In this document: piece after piece, positions 1 to 6,539 of the stretch
Position numbering within the stretch: the first letter of the stretch is position 1
Layout of the letters: each line of letters starts with the position of its first letter
NCBI GenBank assembly: GCA_902803245.1
Contig: CADCPJ010000176.1
Span: 1-11,864 of the forward strand
DNA length: 11,864 nt
Source: an uncultured Lachnospiraceae bacterium
GTDB lineage: Bacteria > Bacillota > Clostridia > Lachnospirales > Lachnospiraceae
Reading direction: 5' to 3'
Translations under genes and position numbers: made by a program
The notes under the pieces: generated by a model
The model's database searches: none
What the model saw: the letters and a program-made list of their open reading frames with translations, nothing else
What the model was told of the DNA's origin: nothing

Positions 1-498
1 GGAGGCATTGTAGACGACGAAATCGGGCTCGAAGTTCTCCAGCTCCTCAGCGGTGGGCTGGATGAACATGTTCTTGACGAAATGAGCCTGCCATGCCACT
101 TCCACGATGAAGCGGATGGCCATGCGGGTATCCGCGTTGGCGCCGCAGAAAGCGTCGACGACGAAGAGCCTCTTTCCGGAGAGCTGACGGATCGCCATCT
201 CTTTGACCTTCGCCCAGACTTCCTCGCTCATCGGATGGTTGTCGTTCTTATATTCGTCGGTTGTCCACCAGACAGTATCTTTGGAGTTCTTGTCCATGAC
301 GATGTACTTGTCTTTGGGGGAGCGGCCGGTGTAGATGCCGGTCATGACGTTCACGGCACCGAGCTCTGTGAGAGTGCCCTTGTCAAAGCCCTCGAGATCC
401 GGCTTCAGTTCTTCTTCATATAAGAAGTCGAAGGAAGGATTGTATACGATCTCCTTTGCACCTGTGATGCCGTACTTACTAAGATTGAGTTCTGCCAT
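1..498 (-). CDS. pckA: Phosphoenolpyruvate carboxykinase (ATP), N-terminal part, cut by window edge
   Basis: Cytosolic enzyme interconverting oxaloacetate + ATP and PEP + CO2 + ADP; in anaerobic fermenters it often runs toward oxaloacetate. My reverse-strand translation gives 166 residues, about a third of the usual ~540. It matches my memory of the E. coli enzyme closely: IVYNPS near residue 17, [15 protein letters not shown] at 53-67 (the Arg in GRSPKDK corresponds to the substrate-binding Arg65 of E. coli), [18 protein letters not shown] at 104-121 and [13 protein letters not shown] at 133-145. The Walker-like ATP loop and metal ligands lie beyond the window. I chose the ATG at 498-496 ([10 protein letters not shown]). 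An in-frame ATG at 504-502 is equally possible: the AGAGGT element lies 3 bases before the first ATG and about 9-10 before the second. The gene is divergent from the NlpC/P60 gene. No strong promoter was found for it; a weak candidate has TTGTCA at 685-680. The gene is intact as far as visible. Confidence 0.95.
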   Translation of the reverse strand, partial: MAELNLSKYGITGAKEIVYNPSFDFLYEEELKPDLEGFDKGTLTELGAVNVMTGIYTGRSPKDKYIVMDKNSKDTVWWTTDEYKNDNHPMSEEVWAKVKEMAIRQLSGKRLFVVDAFCGANADTRMAIRFIVEVAWQAHFVKNMFIQPTAEELENFEPDFVVYNAS

Positions 499-634
499 AT
501 GCATCGTACCTCTTTCTATATAAAATGATAATTGGTGTTGCTATTATCTTTTTTATCACAGAATGCGAAAAAAAGAAACCACAAACTGGAAGGGAAGGGG
601 GCGATTTTCGTATATTTTTTCCGGACCCGGGTAC

Positions 635-663
635 TTGCAATCCTGAAAAGGGTGTCGTATAAT
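635..663 (+). promoter_or_regulatory. Sigma-A promoter of the NlpC/P60 gene
   Basis: The -35 box TTGCAA (635-640) and a perfect -10 box TATAAT (658-663) are separated by 17 bases. The expected transcription start is near 670, leaving a leader of about 95 bases before the ATG at 766. A 15-bp near-palindrome (TTGTAAATTTCACAA, 697-711, one mismatched pair) lies in this leader and could be an operator, but I recognise no regulator for it. Confidence 0.8.
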
Positions 664-765
664 AAATTTTACAAAAATGTGACAACTATTTCAGATTTGT
701 AAATTTCACAATAAGTTTTCCCGTTGCATGTTCGTGCAATGACGCAGCGGTCTTGTGGAGAGCAT

Positions 766-2259
766 ATGAATAAAAAGGTTGAAACGAAAAGAAAAAATAT
801 CGTGAGTTCTGTGCTGGCGGTGCTTGTCTTTGGCTGCCTGCTTCTTTTTGGGTCAGTAAGCGCAAGTGCTGCATCCAAGGTCACTGTATATAATAAGGTG
901 GACTACGCGAGGGTGTATGACTTCGACTACTATACGGCGCATTACAGCTATGTCAAAGAGCACTACGGCAATGATCCGGCAGGCGCCCTGCGCTACTTCG
1001 TAAAGAAGGGCATGAAGAACCGCCACAGGGCGAGCGAGAGCTTCGATGTCAATTCCTATATCAATGCCAACAAGTCTTTGAGACGTCTCTACAAGAACAA
1101 TTACAAGAAATATTATCTTCATTATATTAAGAAGGGATATAAGAAAGCGGCCTACAGGAACAGGGCAACCGGCTATACGACGATGAAGAATTACGTCACG
1201 AAGTATGCCGGAGTGGATTACTCGAGAGTTTACGACTTTAACTACTATGTGGCCCACAACGCGGATGTCAAAAAGAAAGTCGGCGTCGACGACGTGGCGG
1301 CTCTGGAGGATTTCGCGGAGCGCGGCATGGAACTCGGTCTCCAGGCCAATGCTTCGTTCAATGTAAAGACCTATATGGAGGCGAACCCCTCCCTGAAGAG
1401 CCAGTTCGGTTCCTCGTACGTGAGGTACTACGAGTACTACGCAACAACGGGACAGGGCTCCCTCACAGTGACAGAGGATTTGATCGTTCCGATTGAGGAG
1501 ACCGAACCTACGAAGACGACACCCGCCACATCCCAGAAGCTTCCGTATACTTCGAGAAAATACGCGAACCAGACCATCAACGGTCAGAAGACGCTGAAGT
1601 CTTATCTCCAGAATGCGCTCGTTCCCTGCGGAAGAACCCTGTATATCTGGGGCGGCGGCTGGGATGACAGCGACGCGAGCATTATCGGCTATCAGGCGAA
1701 GTGGGAGAACTTCTTCAACAGCCACGCCAGCGCCGGCTACGACTACACCAATTACCGCTACTCCTATGGAAACGGGCTTGACTGCTCGGGATTTGCGGCC
1801 TGGACGGCATACAACACGTTCTATACGAAGAGCGGCGGAGCATGGCTCGTCTACCAGTCGACGACGGTTGCTTCCACCTATAAGGCCAAGGGCTGGGCGA
1901 CACTGGCCAAGAACGGCTCTGACCAGAACTTCAAGCCCGGCGACGTCGTCAGTATGGACGGCCACGTGTGGATCTCCCTCGGAGAGTGCTCCGACGGCAG
2001 CGTCCTTCTCATCCACAGCTCACCGAAGGGAGTGCAGATCAGCGGCACAGCCGGCAGGGCTGCGACTCTCGCGGCATATTACATGAAGAAGTACTTCCCG
2101 GAATGGCCCTATGCCGCCAGAACCGTCAGCTCCAGCTATCTCAATTATGTCGGCAAGGCTACATGGAGACTTTCGGGGACAGGCCACATCATGTCTGACC
2201 CGGACGGCATCCAGAAGATGAGCGCGGAGAACGTCATGAAGGCGATCCTCGGTTCATGA
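766..2259 (+). CDS. Secreted NlpC/P60-like cysteine peptidase with two N-terminal surface repeats
   Basis: Predicted exported cell-wall hydrolase of 497 residues. A basic N-terminus (KKVETKRKN), hydrophobic core (13-33) and SASAAS cleavage region form a signal peptide. Two related modules follow, about 45-129 and 149-232, each with VDYxRVYDFxYYxAH, an AAL/GAL-xxF-xxxGM segment, a SFxVxxY segment and a Tyr-rich end. A Thr/Pro/Glu linker (about 240-260) leads to the catalytic domain: YIWGGG (293-298), LDCSGF with the likely nucleophile Cys340, GHVWI with His400, and a further His417 in LLIHSS as the usual third polar residue. NlpC/P60 enzymes typically cut peptidoglycan stem peptides; the exact bond here is unknown. 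Start: the ATG at 766 has GGAG five bases upstream and directly precedes the signal peptide; an in-frame ATG at 724 would add 14 residues without a Shine-Dalgarno site. The gene is monocistronic, between its own promoter and terminator. Alternative: an adhesin or autolysin with weak activity. Confidence 0.85.
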   Translation: MNKKVETKRKNIVSSVLAVLVFGCLLLFGSVSASAASKVTVYNKVDYARVYDFDYYTAHYSYVKEHYGNDPAGALRYFVKKGMKNRHRASESFDVNSYINANKSLRRLYKNNYKKYYLHYIKKGYKKAAYRNRATGYTTMKNYVTKYAGVDYSRVYDFNYYVAHNADVKKKVGVDDVAALEDFAERGMELGLQANASFNVKTYMEANPSLKSQFGSSYVRYYEYYATTGQGSLTVTEDLIVPIEETEPTKTTPATSQKLPYTSRKYANQTINGQKTLKSYLQNALVPCGRTLYIWGGGWDDSDASIIGYQAKWENFFNSHASAGYDYTNYRYSYGNGLDCSGFAAWTAYNTFYTKSGGAWLVYQSTTVASTYKAKGWATLAKNGSDQNFKPGDVVSMDGHVWISLGECSDGSVLLIHSSPKGVQISGTAGRAATLAAYYMKKYFPEWPYAARTVSSSYLNYVGKATWRLSGTGHIMSDPDGIQKMSAENVMKAILGS

Positions 2260-2350
2260 TTCTTATCTGCTGATGCCCTCATGGCCGGAATCCGGAGGGA
2301 TGAACTTGGGATAAGGGACTTCACGGCATTTCAATTATGAGGTATATTTA

Positions 2351-2388
2351 TAGGAAACGGATTGAGCGATCCGTTTCCTATTCTTTAT
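2351..2388 (+). terminator. Intrinsic terminator after the NlpC/P60 gene
   Basis: A perfect 12-bp stem (TAGGAAACGGAT at 2351-2362 with ATCCGTTTCCTA at 2369-2380) closes a 6-base loop and is followed by TTCTTTATT. It lies about 90 bases after the stop at 2259. Confidence 0.85.
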
Positions 2389-2402
2389 TGTGGAGGGTGC
2401 GG

Positions 2403-2420
2403 CGCCGGGAGATCCCGGCG
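2403..2420. repeat. GC-rich palindrome with perfect 8-bp arms
   Basis: CGCCGGGA-GA-TCCCGGCG forms two perfect 8-bp arms around two central bases. No T-run follows, so it is unlikely to be a terminator. It lies 15 bases beyond the terminator and could be an operator or RNA hairpin in the leader of the BMP lipoprotein gene. The function is unknown. Confidence 0.5.
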
Positions 2421-2454
2421 GATCAAACGGCACAGCGGATATAGGGAAAACGAA

Positions 2455-2580
2455 GTGTTCTGCCTGATTCACACCGAAGGTGTCCCTTGCGGAGACAATT
2501 TCGGTGACGGTGTTAACGACGATTACCACTATAACGACGATTACCACAATAACCACGATAGTGCGGAGGTAAGCAATTGA
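2455..2580 (+). CDS. Possible small ORF (41 codons), His/Asp/Asn-rich, overlapping the BMP lipoprotein start
   Basis: A GTG-initiated frame at 2455 has AGGGA seven bases upstream and encodes 41 residues with two Cys, several His and the repeated stretch NDDYHYNDDYHNNHD. Its TGA (2578-2580) overlaps the ATG of the next gene by one base (TGATG), the arrangement expected for translational coupling. There is no signal peptide or membrane segment, and I recognise no family. The same frame stays open upstream into the terminator, so openness alone is weak evidence. The peptide could be a leader peptide, a metal-binding micropeptide, or chance reading of a DNA repeat. Low confidence. Confidence 0.25.
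   Translation: MFCLIHTEGVPCGDNFGDGVNDDYHYNDDYHNNHDSAEVSN
2515..2559 (+). repeat. 18-bp tandem repeat, 2.5 copies
   Basis: AACGACGATTACCACTAT (2515-2532) is followed by a copy with one change (2533-2550) and a partial third copy (2551-2559). The period is a multiple of three and reads NDDYHY / NDDYHN / NHD in the small-ORF frame. Confidence 0.85.
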
Positions 2581-4022
2581 TGAACAGATTCAGGGTGCTG
2601 GCCGCTGCTGCAGCGATCATCACTGTCTTAAGCGGCTGCGGTTCTGATAAGAGTTCGACCAGGTGCGGTCTCATCACCGGGTCGGCCGGGACATCCGGCA
2701 GCCCCGAAATCTCAGAACTCTATAACGGCATAGAGGCCTATGCGGCGGAGACTTCGGCTGAGGCGAAAGTCTACACGGCTTCCGAGGACTCGGAGGCGGG
2801 ACTTAAGGCTCAGTTTGATGCAGCGGCCGAAGACAAGGCGGCCTATGTGGTCTGCAGCGGGTCTGCCATGGAGCAGGCTGTTTTCGAAGCACAGAATGCC
2901 CACCATAACCAGAACTTCCTCTTCTTCGACGGGAGACCCCGGAAGGCAGCGGATCTGGAGGAAACGATCCGCAGCAACACGGAGTGCATCGAATTCAACA
3001 AGGGAGATATGGGGTTCCTGGCGGGCTATGCGGCCGTGGCGGACGGGTACAGGAATATCTTCTACCTCTCCGGCAAGCGGACCGAGGAGCGGGAGGCCTG
3101 CTGCGACCGCTTCCTTCAGGGAGCAGGCTACGCGATGAAGGAACAGGGACTTGCGGATGGCAGCGTCACTGTCTCGGTGGAATATGCGGGCTCGGACGCC
3201 CTGACTCCCCTGCGCATGACCGATTCCATGACACAGTACCAGGGCGGCGCGGAACTGATCGTGACGGACACCGTGAGCATCGTGACGGCGGCCATAGAAG
3301 CGGCCAAGCTCGCCGATAAGGGTGTGGCGACGATCGGATTTGACGCGGTCAGCCTCTCCTCAAATGTGATCTATTCCGCCGTGGGCGACCGGACGGACGT
3401 GGTGAACTACCTGCTCAAATCCTTTGCCGCAAGCGGCAGCAATTTCCAGGGCGGACAGGTTGTGACCTGCGGCGCAAAGGAGAGGGCCGTCCACCTCGTG
3501 GCGGACTACTCGCGCATGCATGGTTTTTCGCAGGCATCTGAGGAGACCATCCTCGGTTCCATGGCTGAAGGAGAGGCCGCAGCGGTGCTCGCAGGCACTG
3601 CCTCGGATGACGGCACAGCGGTGAGCCTCCCTGCCGTCACTGTGAGGGAGGTCATGCCGGTCACGCCGAATGCCGAATCCGGACTGGCTTCCGCAGCCTC
3701 CGGGAGTACCTCCTCGGATGAAACGGGGGAAGCTGGATCTGGCGATGATGCCGCAAATGGAGATGGGGCTGACGCGAGTGCGGAAACTGCCTCGCAAAGC
3801 GCCGGCAGCGGTGAGACCGACGGCGGAGACGGCGGCGAAGAGACAGGCGACAACGGCGGCGACGGCGGCGAAGAGACAGGCGACAACGGCGGCGACGGCG
3901 GCGAAGACACTGGCGAAGACGGCGGCAATGACGGCGGCGAAGACAATTACGATGACGGCGGAGAAGACACCGGCGAAGACAATTACGATGACGGCGGTGA
4001 AGATACCGGCGAAGACGAGTAA
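2580..4022 (+). CDS. BMP-family (PnrA/BmpA-like) solute-binding lipoprotein with acidic repeat tail
   Basis: Predicted lipid-anchored extracellular binding protein of 480 residues. The N-terminus MNRFRVLAAAAAIITVLSGC is a lipoprotein signal with lipobox LSGC and acylated Cys20. Residues about 28-335 resemble the BMP fold, which typically binds nucleosides: LITGSAGTSG near 31, FLFFDG (113-118), the family-like DMGFLAGYAAV (143-153), DRFLQGAGYAM (176-186), and a second lobe with TIGFDA (251-256). Residues about 365-480 are a Gly/Asp/Glu tail without hydrophobic content, built from 11- and 12-residue repeats, probably disordered and strongly negative. Start: ATG at 2580; an in-frame TTG at 2577 sits closer to the GGAGG (2565-2569) at 7 bases against 10. 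No permease or ATPase gene adjoins it, so it is an orphan; it may serve a distant transporter or act as a sensor. The BMP assignment rests on remembered motifs and the tail's role is unknown. Confidence 0.75.
   Translation: MNRFRVLAAAAAIITVLSGCGSDKSSTRCGLITGSAGTSGSPEISELYNGIEAYAAETSAEAKVYTASEDSEAGLKAQFDAAAEDKAAYVVCSGSAMEQAVFEAQNAHHNQNFLFFDGRPRKAADLEETIRSNTECIEFNKGDMGFLAGYAAVADGYRNIFYLSGKRTEEREACCDRFLQGAGYAMKEQGLADGSVTVSVEYAGSDALTPLRMTDSMTQYQGGAELIVTDTVSIVTAAIEAAKLADKGVATIGFDAVSLSSNVIYSAVGDRTDVVNYLLKSFAASGSNFQGGQVVTCGAKERAVHLVADYSRMHGFSQASEETILGSMAEGEAAAVLAGTASDDGTAVSLPAVTVREVMPVTPNAESGLASAASGSTSSDETGEAGSGDDAANGDGADASAETASQSAGSGETDGGDGGEETGDNGGDGGEETGDNGGDGGEDTGEDGGNDGGEDNYDDGGEDTGEDNYDDGGEDTGEDE
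3822..3920 (+). repeat. 33-bp tandem repeat, three copies, in the BMP lipoprotein tail
   Basis: Units 3822-3854, 3855-3887 and 3888-3920 encode GGDGGEETGDN twice and then GGDGGEDTGED. The first two differ by a single base, pointing to recent duplication. Confidence 0.9.
3939..4010 (+). repeat. 36-bp tandem repeat, two copies, end of the BMP lipoprotein
   Basis: Units 3939-3974 and 3975-4010 each encode EDNYDDGGEDTG. They differ only at third codon positions. The unit differs in length from the 33-bp repeat just upstream. Confidence 0.9.
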
Positions 4023-4085
4023 GGAGAGCCGCGCATCGGACAGCTGCTTTTGCGGGCTGCTTTCACGGGTGCTTAAACCACAGAA

Positions 4086-4124
4086 AAAAAGAGACACAGG
4101 GCGGCGGCCCGAGTGTCTCTTTTT
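4086..4124. terminator. Terminator usable from both directions, between convergent genes
   Basis: AAAAAGAGACAC (4086-4097) pairs perfectly with GTGTCTCTTTTT (4113-4124). Inside is a second short stem, GGGC (4099-4102) with GCCC (4107-4110). The A-run on the left and T-run on the right allow termination of the BMP lipoprotein transcript (+) and of the hydrolase transcript (-). Confidence 0.85.
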
Positions 4125-4164
4125 AGATGGCGGAGCGCAATGGTTTGTCCATATGTCCCTGTGC

Positions 4165-4244
4165 CTGTCTTGCGCAGTTCCACGGTGCCTTGCGCTTTTT
4201 CCTGCTGTCTTGCGCAGTTCCACGCTGTCTTGCGCTGAAGCGCA
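4165..4244. repeat. 40-bp imperfect tandem repeat in the hydrolase 3' region
   Basis: Two adjacent 40-base units (4165-4204 and 4205-4244) share an identical first 20 bases, CTGTCTTGCGCAGTTCCACG, and a further CTTGCGCT block. They lie between the hydrolase stop and the terminator, so on the minus strand they would be in its 3' untranslated RNA. The function is unknown. Confidence 0.75.
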
Positions 4245-4262
4245 GGGCCTGAAGCGAGGACT

Positions 4263-5240
4263 CTACTTCCGCTCCTCCTTGTGTTCCTTGAAGAAGCCGA
4301 GAACGGTCTCCATATAGACTTCGAGGACTTCCTTCGGCGAGCGGTAGATCTCGTGCTTCGCGCTGGGGAAGCGGACAATCCTGGCATCCGGCGCATTTGC
4401 GGCGAAGACCTCCTGCCCGGCGTTGTCGACGAGTGTGTCAATTCCCGCCTGGCAGATGAGAATCGGGAGATCGGCCAGTGCGGCATTTCTCAAAACCTGC
4501 TCTGTGGCGCCGATCGCCGCGCGCACCCACCCGAAGGTCGCTCCGCAGGTGCGGTAAGCCTTGTGGGCGACCTGCTGGCCGAGCGTGTAGAGATACCTCG
4601 CCTCGGACGTGGCACAGGTCCCCGGAAAATCCGGCTTCGGGCTGAACGGAACAGCTCCGGGAGCAGGCCTTTTCTCCCGGTTCACGATGCGGGAGAAGGT
4701 TGCCATGGCATTCACCGCGGGGTCGGGGAGGGAGCCGAAATCGATCTTCAGCATAGGGGAGGTGAGGACGGCCGCCCTGAACGCATCGGGATATCTCTCG
4801 AGGAAGAGCCCGCTGATGCAGCCGCCCATGGAGTGCCCGTACAGGAAGAGGGGGAGATCCGGGGCGTACTTCCGGACGATGCGCTCGATGAAATACTTAA
4901 GATCGAGGACATACTCTTCAAAGGAGTCGACGTAGACGAGATCCGGATTGTCTGTCTTCCGGCCGGATCTCCCGTGGCCGCGCTGGTCCATCATGAAGAC
5001 GGAATAGCCCTCCTCGTAGAAGTAATAGAGAATCTCGGAGAATTTCTCTGTGTATTCCGTGAACCCGTGTACAAGCACGATGGCGTGGGCAGCTTCCGGG
5101 TTCAGGGCGTAGTAGCCCTGGATCTTCGTTCCGTCATAGCTTGCGTAGCGGGGCTTTCTGATGTGCTCCTTCCACCACGCTCCGACCTCGCTGTCCATCC
5201 GCTCTTTGTAATTCTCATCCGCAAATACTTCGAATTTCAT
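4263..5240 (-). CDS. Alpha/beta hydrolase, serine aminopeptidase S33 / monoacylglycerol lipase-like
   Basis: Soluble hydrolase of 325 residues, without a signal peptide, similar to lysophospholipase PldB and monoacylglycerol lipases, which cleave acyl esters. Visible features: the oxyanion-side motif VLVHGFTEY (56-64), DQRGHGRSG (85-93) typical of this group, the nucleophile elbow GHSMGG with Ser137, a lid-like insertion (about 165-245) containing a Pro-rich segment, the likely acid Asp268 in AGIDTLVDN, and His296 in SAKHEIYR. The triad and length fit a functional enzyme. Start: the ATG at 5240 is preceded by AAGGAGG six bases upstream; a start 27 bases further upstream is in frame but would lie before that site. 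The gene is transcribed alone, divergent from the ABC operon and convergent with the BMP lipoprotein gene. The substrate cannot be read from the sequence. The long opposite-strand frame here lacks motifs. Confidence 0.88.
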   Translation of the reverse strand: MKFEVFADENYKERMDSEVGAWWKEHIRKPRYASYDGTKIQGYYALNPEAAHAIVLVHGFTEYTEKFSEILYYFYEEGYSVFMMDQRGHGRSGRKTDNPDLVYVDSFEEYVLDLKYFIERIVRKYAPDLPLFLYGHSMGGCISGLFLERYPDAFRAAVLTSPMLKIDFGSLPDPAVNAMATFSRIVNREKRPAPGAVPFSPKPDFPGTCATSEARYLYTLGQQVAHKAYRTCGATFGWVRAAIGATEQVLRNAALADLPILICQAGIDTLVDNAGQEVFAANAPDARIVRFPSAKHEIYRSPKEVLEVYMETVLGFFKEHKEERK

Positions 5241-5260
5241 ATGAGCCCTCCTTGGAAAAG

Positions 5261-5289
5261 GTGACAATGGGGACTGTCCCCGATGTCAT
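5261..5289. repeat. Palindromic repeat-like element with a GGGGAC-T-GTCCCC core
   Basis: Perfect 6-bp arms GGGGAC (5269-5274) and GTCCCC (5276-5281) flank a single T. After a two-base mismatch on each side, TGACA (5262-5266) pairs with TGTCA (5284-5288), with a further G-T wobble outside. From memory, such elements recur between genes in Clostridia, in some cases alongside REP-associated Y1 transposases. It sits just upstream of the hydrolase ribosome binding site and before the operon promoter, so it could also act on either. Confidence 0.6.
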
Positions 5290-5293
5290 CTCT

Positions 5294-5322
5294 CTGCAAT
5301 TCTTATTCATCCATGTTATAAT
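5294..5322 (+). promoter_or_regulatory. Sigma-A promoter (extended -10) of the ABC operon
   Basis: The -35 box CTGCAA (5294-5299), a 17-base spacer and a perfect TATAAT (5317-5322), with TG at 5314-5315 giving an extended -10. The expected start is near 5329, so the leader before the ATPase ATG at 5421 is about 90 bases. No clear cre (CcpA) site was recognised by eye. Confidence 0.75.
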
Positions 5323-5420
5323 ATACTACGATTCAGGCGATCCAAGTGAACAATTACAGCCATTTTTATAAAGAAGAGTCACGCGGAGCGCGCAAACGAC
5401 CAAAGAACAGGGAGTCTGCC

Positions 5421-6521
5421 ATGAAAATCGTATTGAAGGACCTGACAAAGCGCTACCCGGGCCGCGGCAGAAAGGCCCAGGGAGACGTGATCGCAGTCGA
5501 CCATTTTAACTTTGAGATACCGGACGGAAAACTGATCGGCCTTCTGGGACCGTCCGGGTGTGGGAAGAGCACGACTCTCAATATGATCTGCGGGCTGGAG
5601 AAGCCGACGGAGGGGAGAATCTTCTTCGGGGACGACGACGTCACCGACCTGCCTCCGGAAAACCGCGGAGTGGGAATGGTCTTCCAGAGCTACGCGCTCT
5701 ATCCCCACCTCACCGTGCGCCAGAACATCCGCTTTCCTCTGGAAAACCGGAAGGGGAAGGACAGGATGACGAGGGCGGAGATGGACGCGCAGGCCGACGA
5801 GGTGGCGCGCCTCGTGCAGATCGACGGCCTCATGGACCGAAAACCCGGCGAACTCTCCGGCGGGCAGCAGCAGCGCGTGTCCATAGCGAGAGCCCTGGTC
5901 AAGATGCCGAGGGTTCTCCTTCTCGACGAGCCGCTCTCCAACCTGGATGCCAGGCTGCGCCTGCAGACGAGGGAGGAGATCCGCCGCATACAGACCGAGA
6001 CGGGGATCACGACCGTCTTTGTCACCCATGACCAGGAGGAGGCCATGAGCATCTCCGACGGAATCGTGGTCATGGAGGCGGGCGTCGTCAACCAGATCGG
6101 GAAGCCCCAGGACGTCTATGATGACCCGGTGAACCTCTTCGTTGCGAAGTTCCTCGGCACTCCGGCGATCAACGTCTTTGCGGGAGAGGTGAGATCGGGG
6201 CATCTCTTTATCGGAAATGAGGACGTCCTTGAGGTCCGCGGCGCAGCGGAAGGGGAGGTCTTCGCGGGAATCCGCCCCGAGGGATTTGTCCCGGATGAGG
6301 GCGGCCCGCTCACTCTGAACCTTGTCCGCGTGGAGGTCATGGGCCGCGACACGAGCGTCGTCTCCACCCATCCCGCCCTGGAAGGCGCGACCGTCCGCTC
6401 GATCATAAGCACGGAGAACCGGATCGATCCGGACGCAAAGACAGTGAGATTCTCCTTAAAGCCCGCCAAGGTTCTTCTCTTTGCCAAAGAGACGAAAGAG
6501 CGGATCCGCTTTGAGTACTGA
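5421..6521 (+). CDS. Sugar ABC importer ATPase (MalK/MsmX/UgpC-like)
   Basis: Cytoplasmic ATPase of 366 residues, the usual length for the CUT1 branch, that energises the two permeases encoded next. Motifs in order: Walker A GPSGCGKST (43-51), Q-loop in MVFQSYALYPHLTV (86-99), signature LSGGQQQR (145-152), Walker B VLLLDE (165-170), D-loop SNLDA (173-177) and switch VTHDQEEA with His203. Residues about 235-366 form the TOBE-type regulatory domain characteristic of MalK relatives. Start: the ATG at 5421 has GGGAG six bases upstream; an in-frame GTG at 5346 would add 25 residues that are not family-like. It is the first gene of the operon, 18 bases before the next. Many Firmicutes importers instead share an unlinked MsmX ATPase, so a dedicated copy in first position is notable. 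Clear family assignment; substrate not determined. Confidence 0.95.
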   Translation: MKIVLKDLTKRYPGRGRKAQGDVIAVDHFNFEIPDGKLIGLLGPSGCGKSTTLNMICGLEKPTEGRIFFGDDDVTDLPPENRGVGMVFQSYALYPHLTVRQNIRFPLENRKGKDRMTRAEMDAQADEVARLVQIDGLMDRKPGELSGGQQQRVSIARALVKMPRVLLLDEPLSNLDARLRLQTREEIRRIQTETGITTVFVTHDQEEAMSISDGIVVMEAGVVNQIGKPQDVYDDPVNLFVAKFLGTPAINVFAGEVRSGHLFIGNEDVLEVRGAAEGEVFAGIRPEGFVPDEGGPLTLNLVRVEVMGRDTSVVSTHPALEGATVRSIISTENRIDPDAKTVRFSLKPAKVLLFAKETKERIRFEY

Positions 6522-6539
6522 AAACGGGAGGTGCCCGGC

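Larger units (their letters stand above)
2260..2579. other. Intergenic region between the NlpC/P60 gene and the BMP lipoprotein gene
   Basis: This 320-base stretch has no established gene. In order it holds unassigned sequence (2260-2350), the terminator (2351-2388), a GC-rich palindrome (2403-2420), a small hairpin ACACC-GAA-GGTGT (2471-2483), a possible small ORF (2455-2580) with an 18-bp tandem repeat (2515-2559), and the ribosome binding site GGAGG (2565-2569) of the next gene. I see no convincing promoter; TATAAC at 2530-2535 lacks a good -35 partner. I recognise no riboswitch class. Confidence 0.6.

Noticed and set aside
680..685. Minus-strand promoter for pckA using TTGTCA
   Set aside because: Only weak -10 matches exist at proper spacing, so it was not listed as a feature.
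853..2016. 387-codon minus-strand frame across the NlpC/P60 gene
   Set aside because: No ribosome binding site, signal or family motif; the plus frame has a promoter, a signal peptide and catalytic motifs.
3360..4223. Minus-strand frames opposite the BMP lipoprotein tail
   Set aside because: Shadow frames of the acidic repeats; they run through the terminator and the spacer repeat without any start signal.
4281..5264. Long plus-strand reading frame opposite the hydrolase
   Set aside because: The minus-strand frame has a full alpha/beta-hydrolase triad and a strong ribosome binding site; the plus frame has no recognisable motif and arises from codon bias.
5346..5420. Upstream GTG start for the ATPase, adding 25 residues
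   Set aside because: The extension is not family-like, and the ATG at 5421 has a well-placed ribosome binding site.
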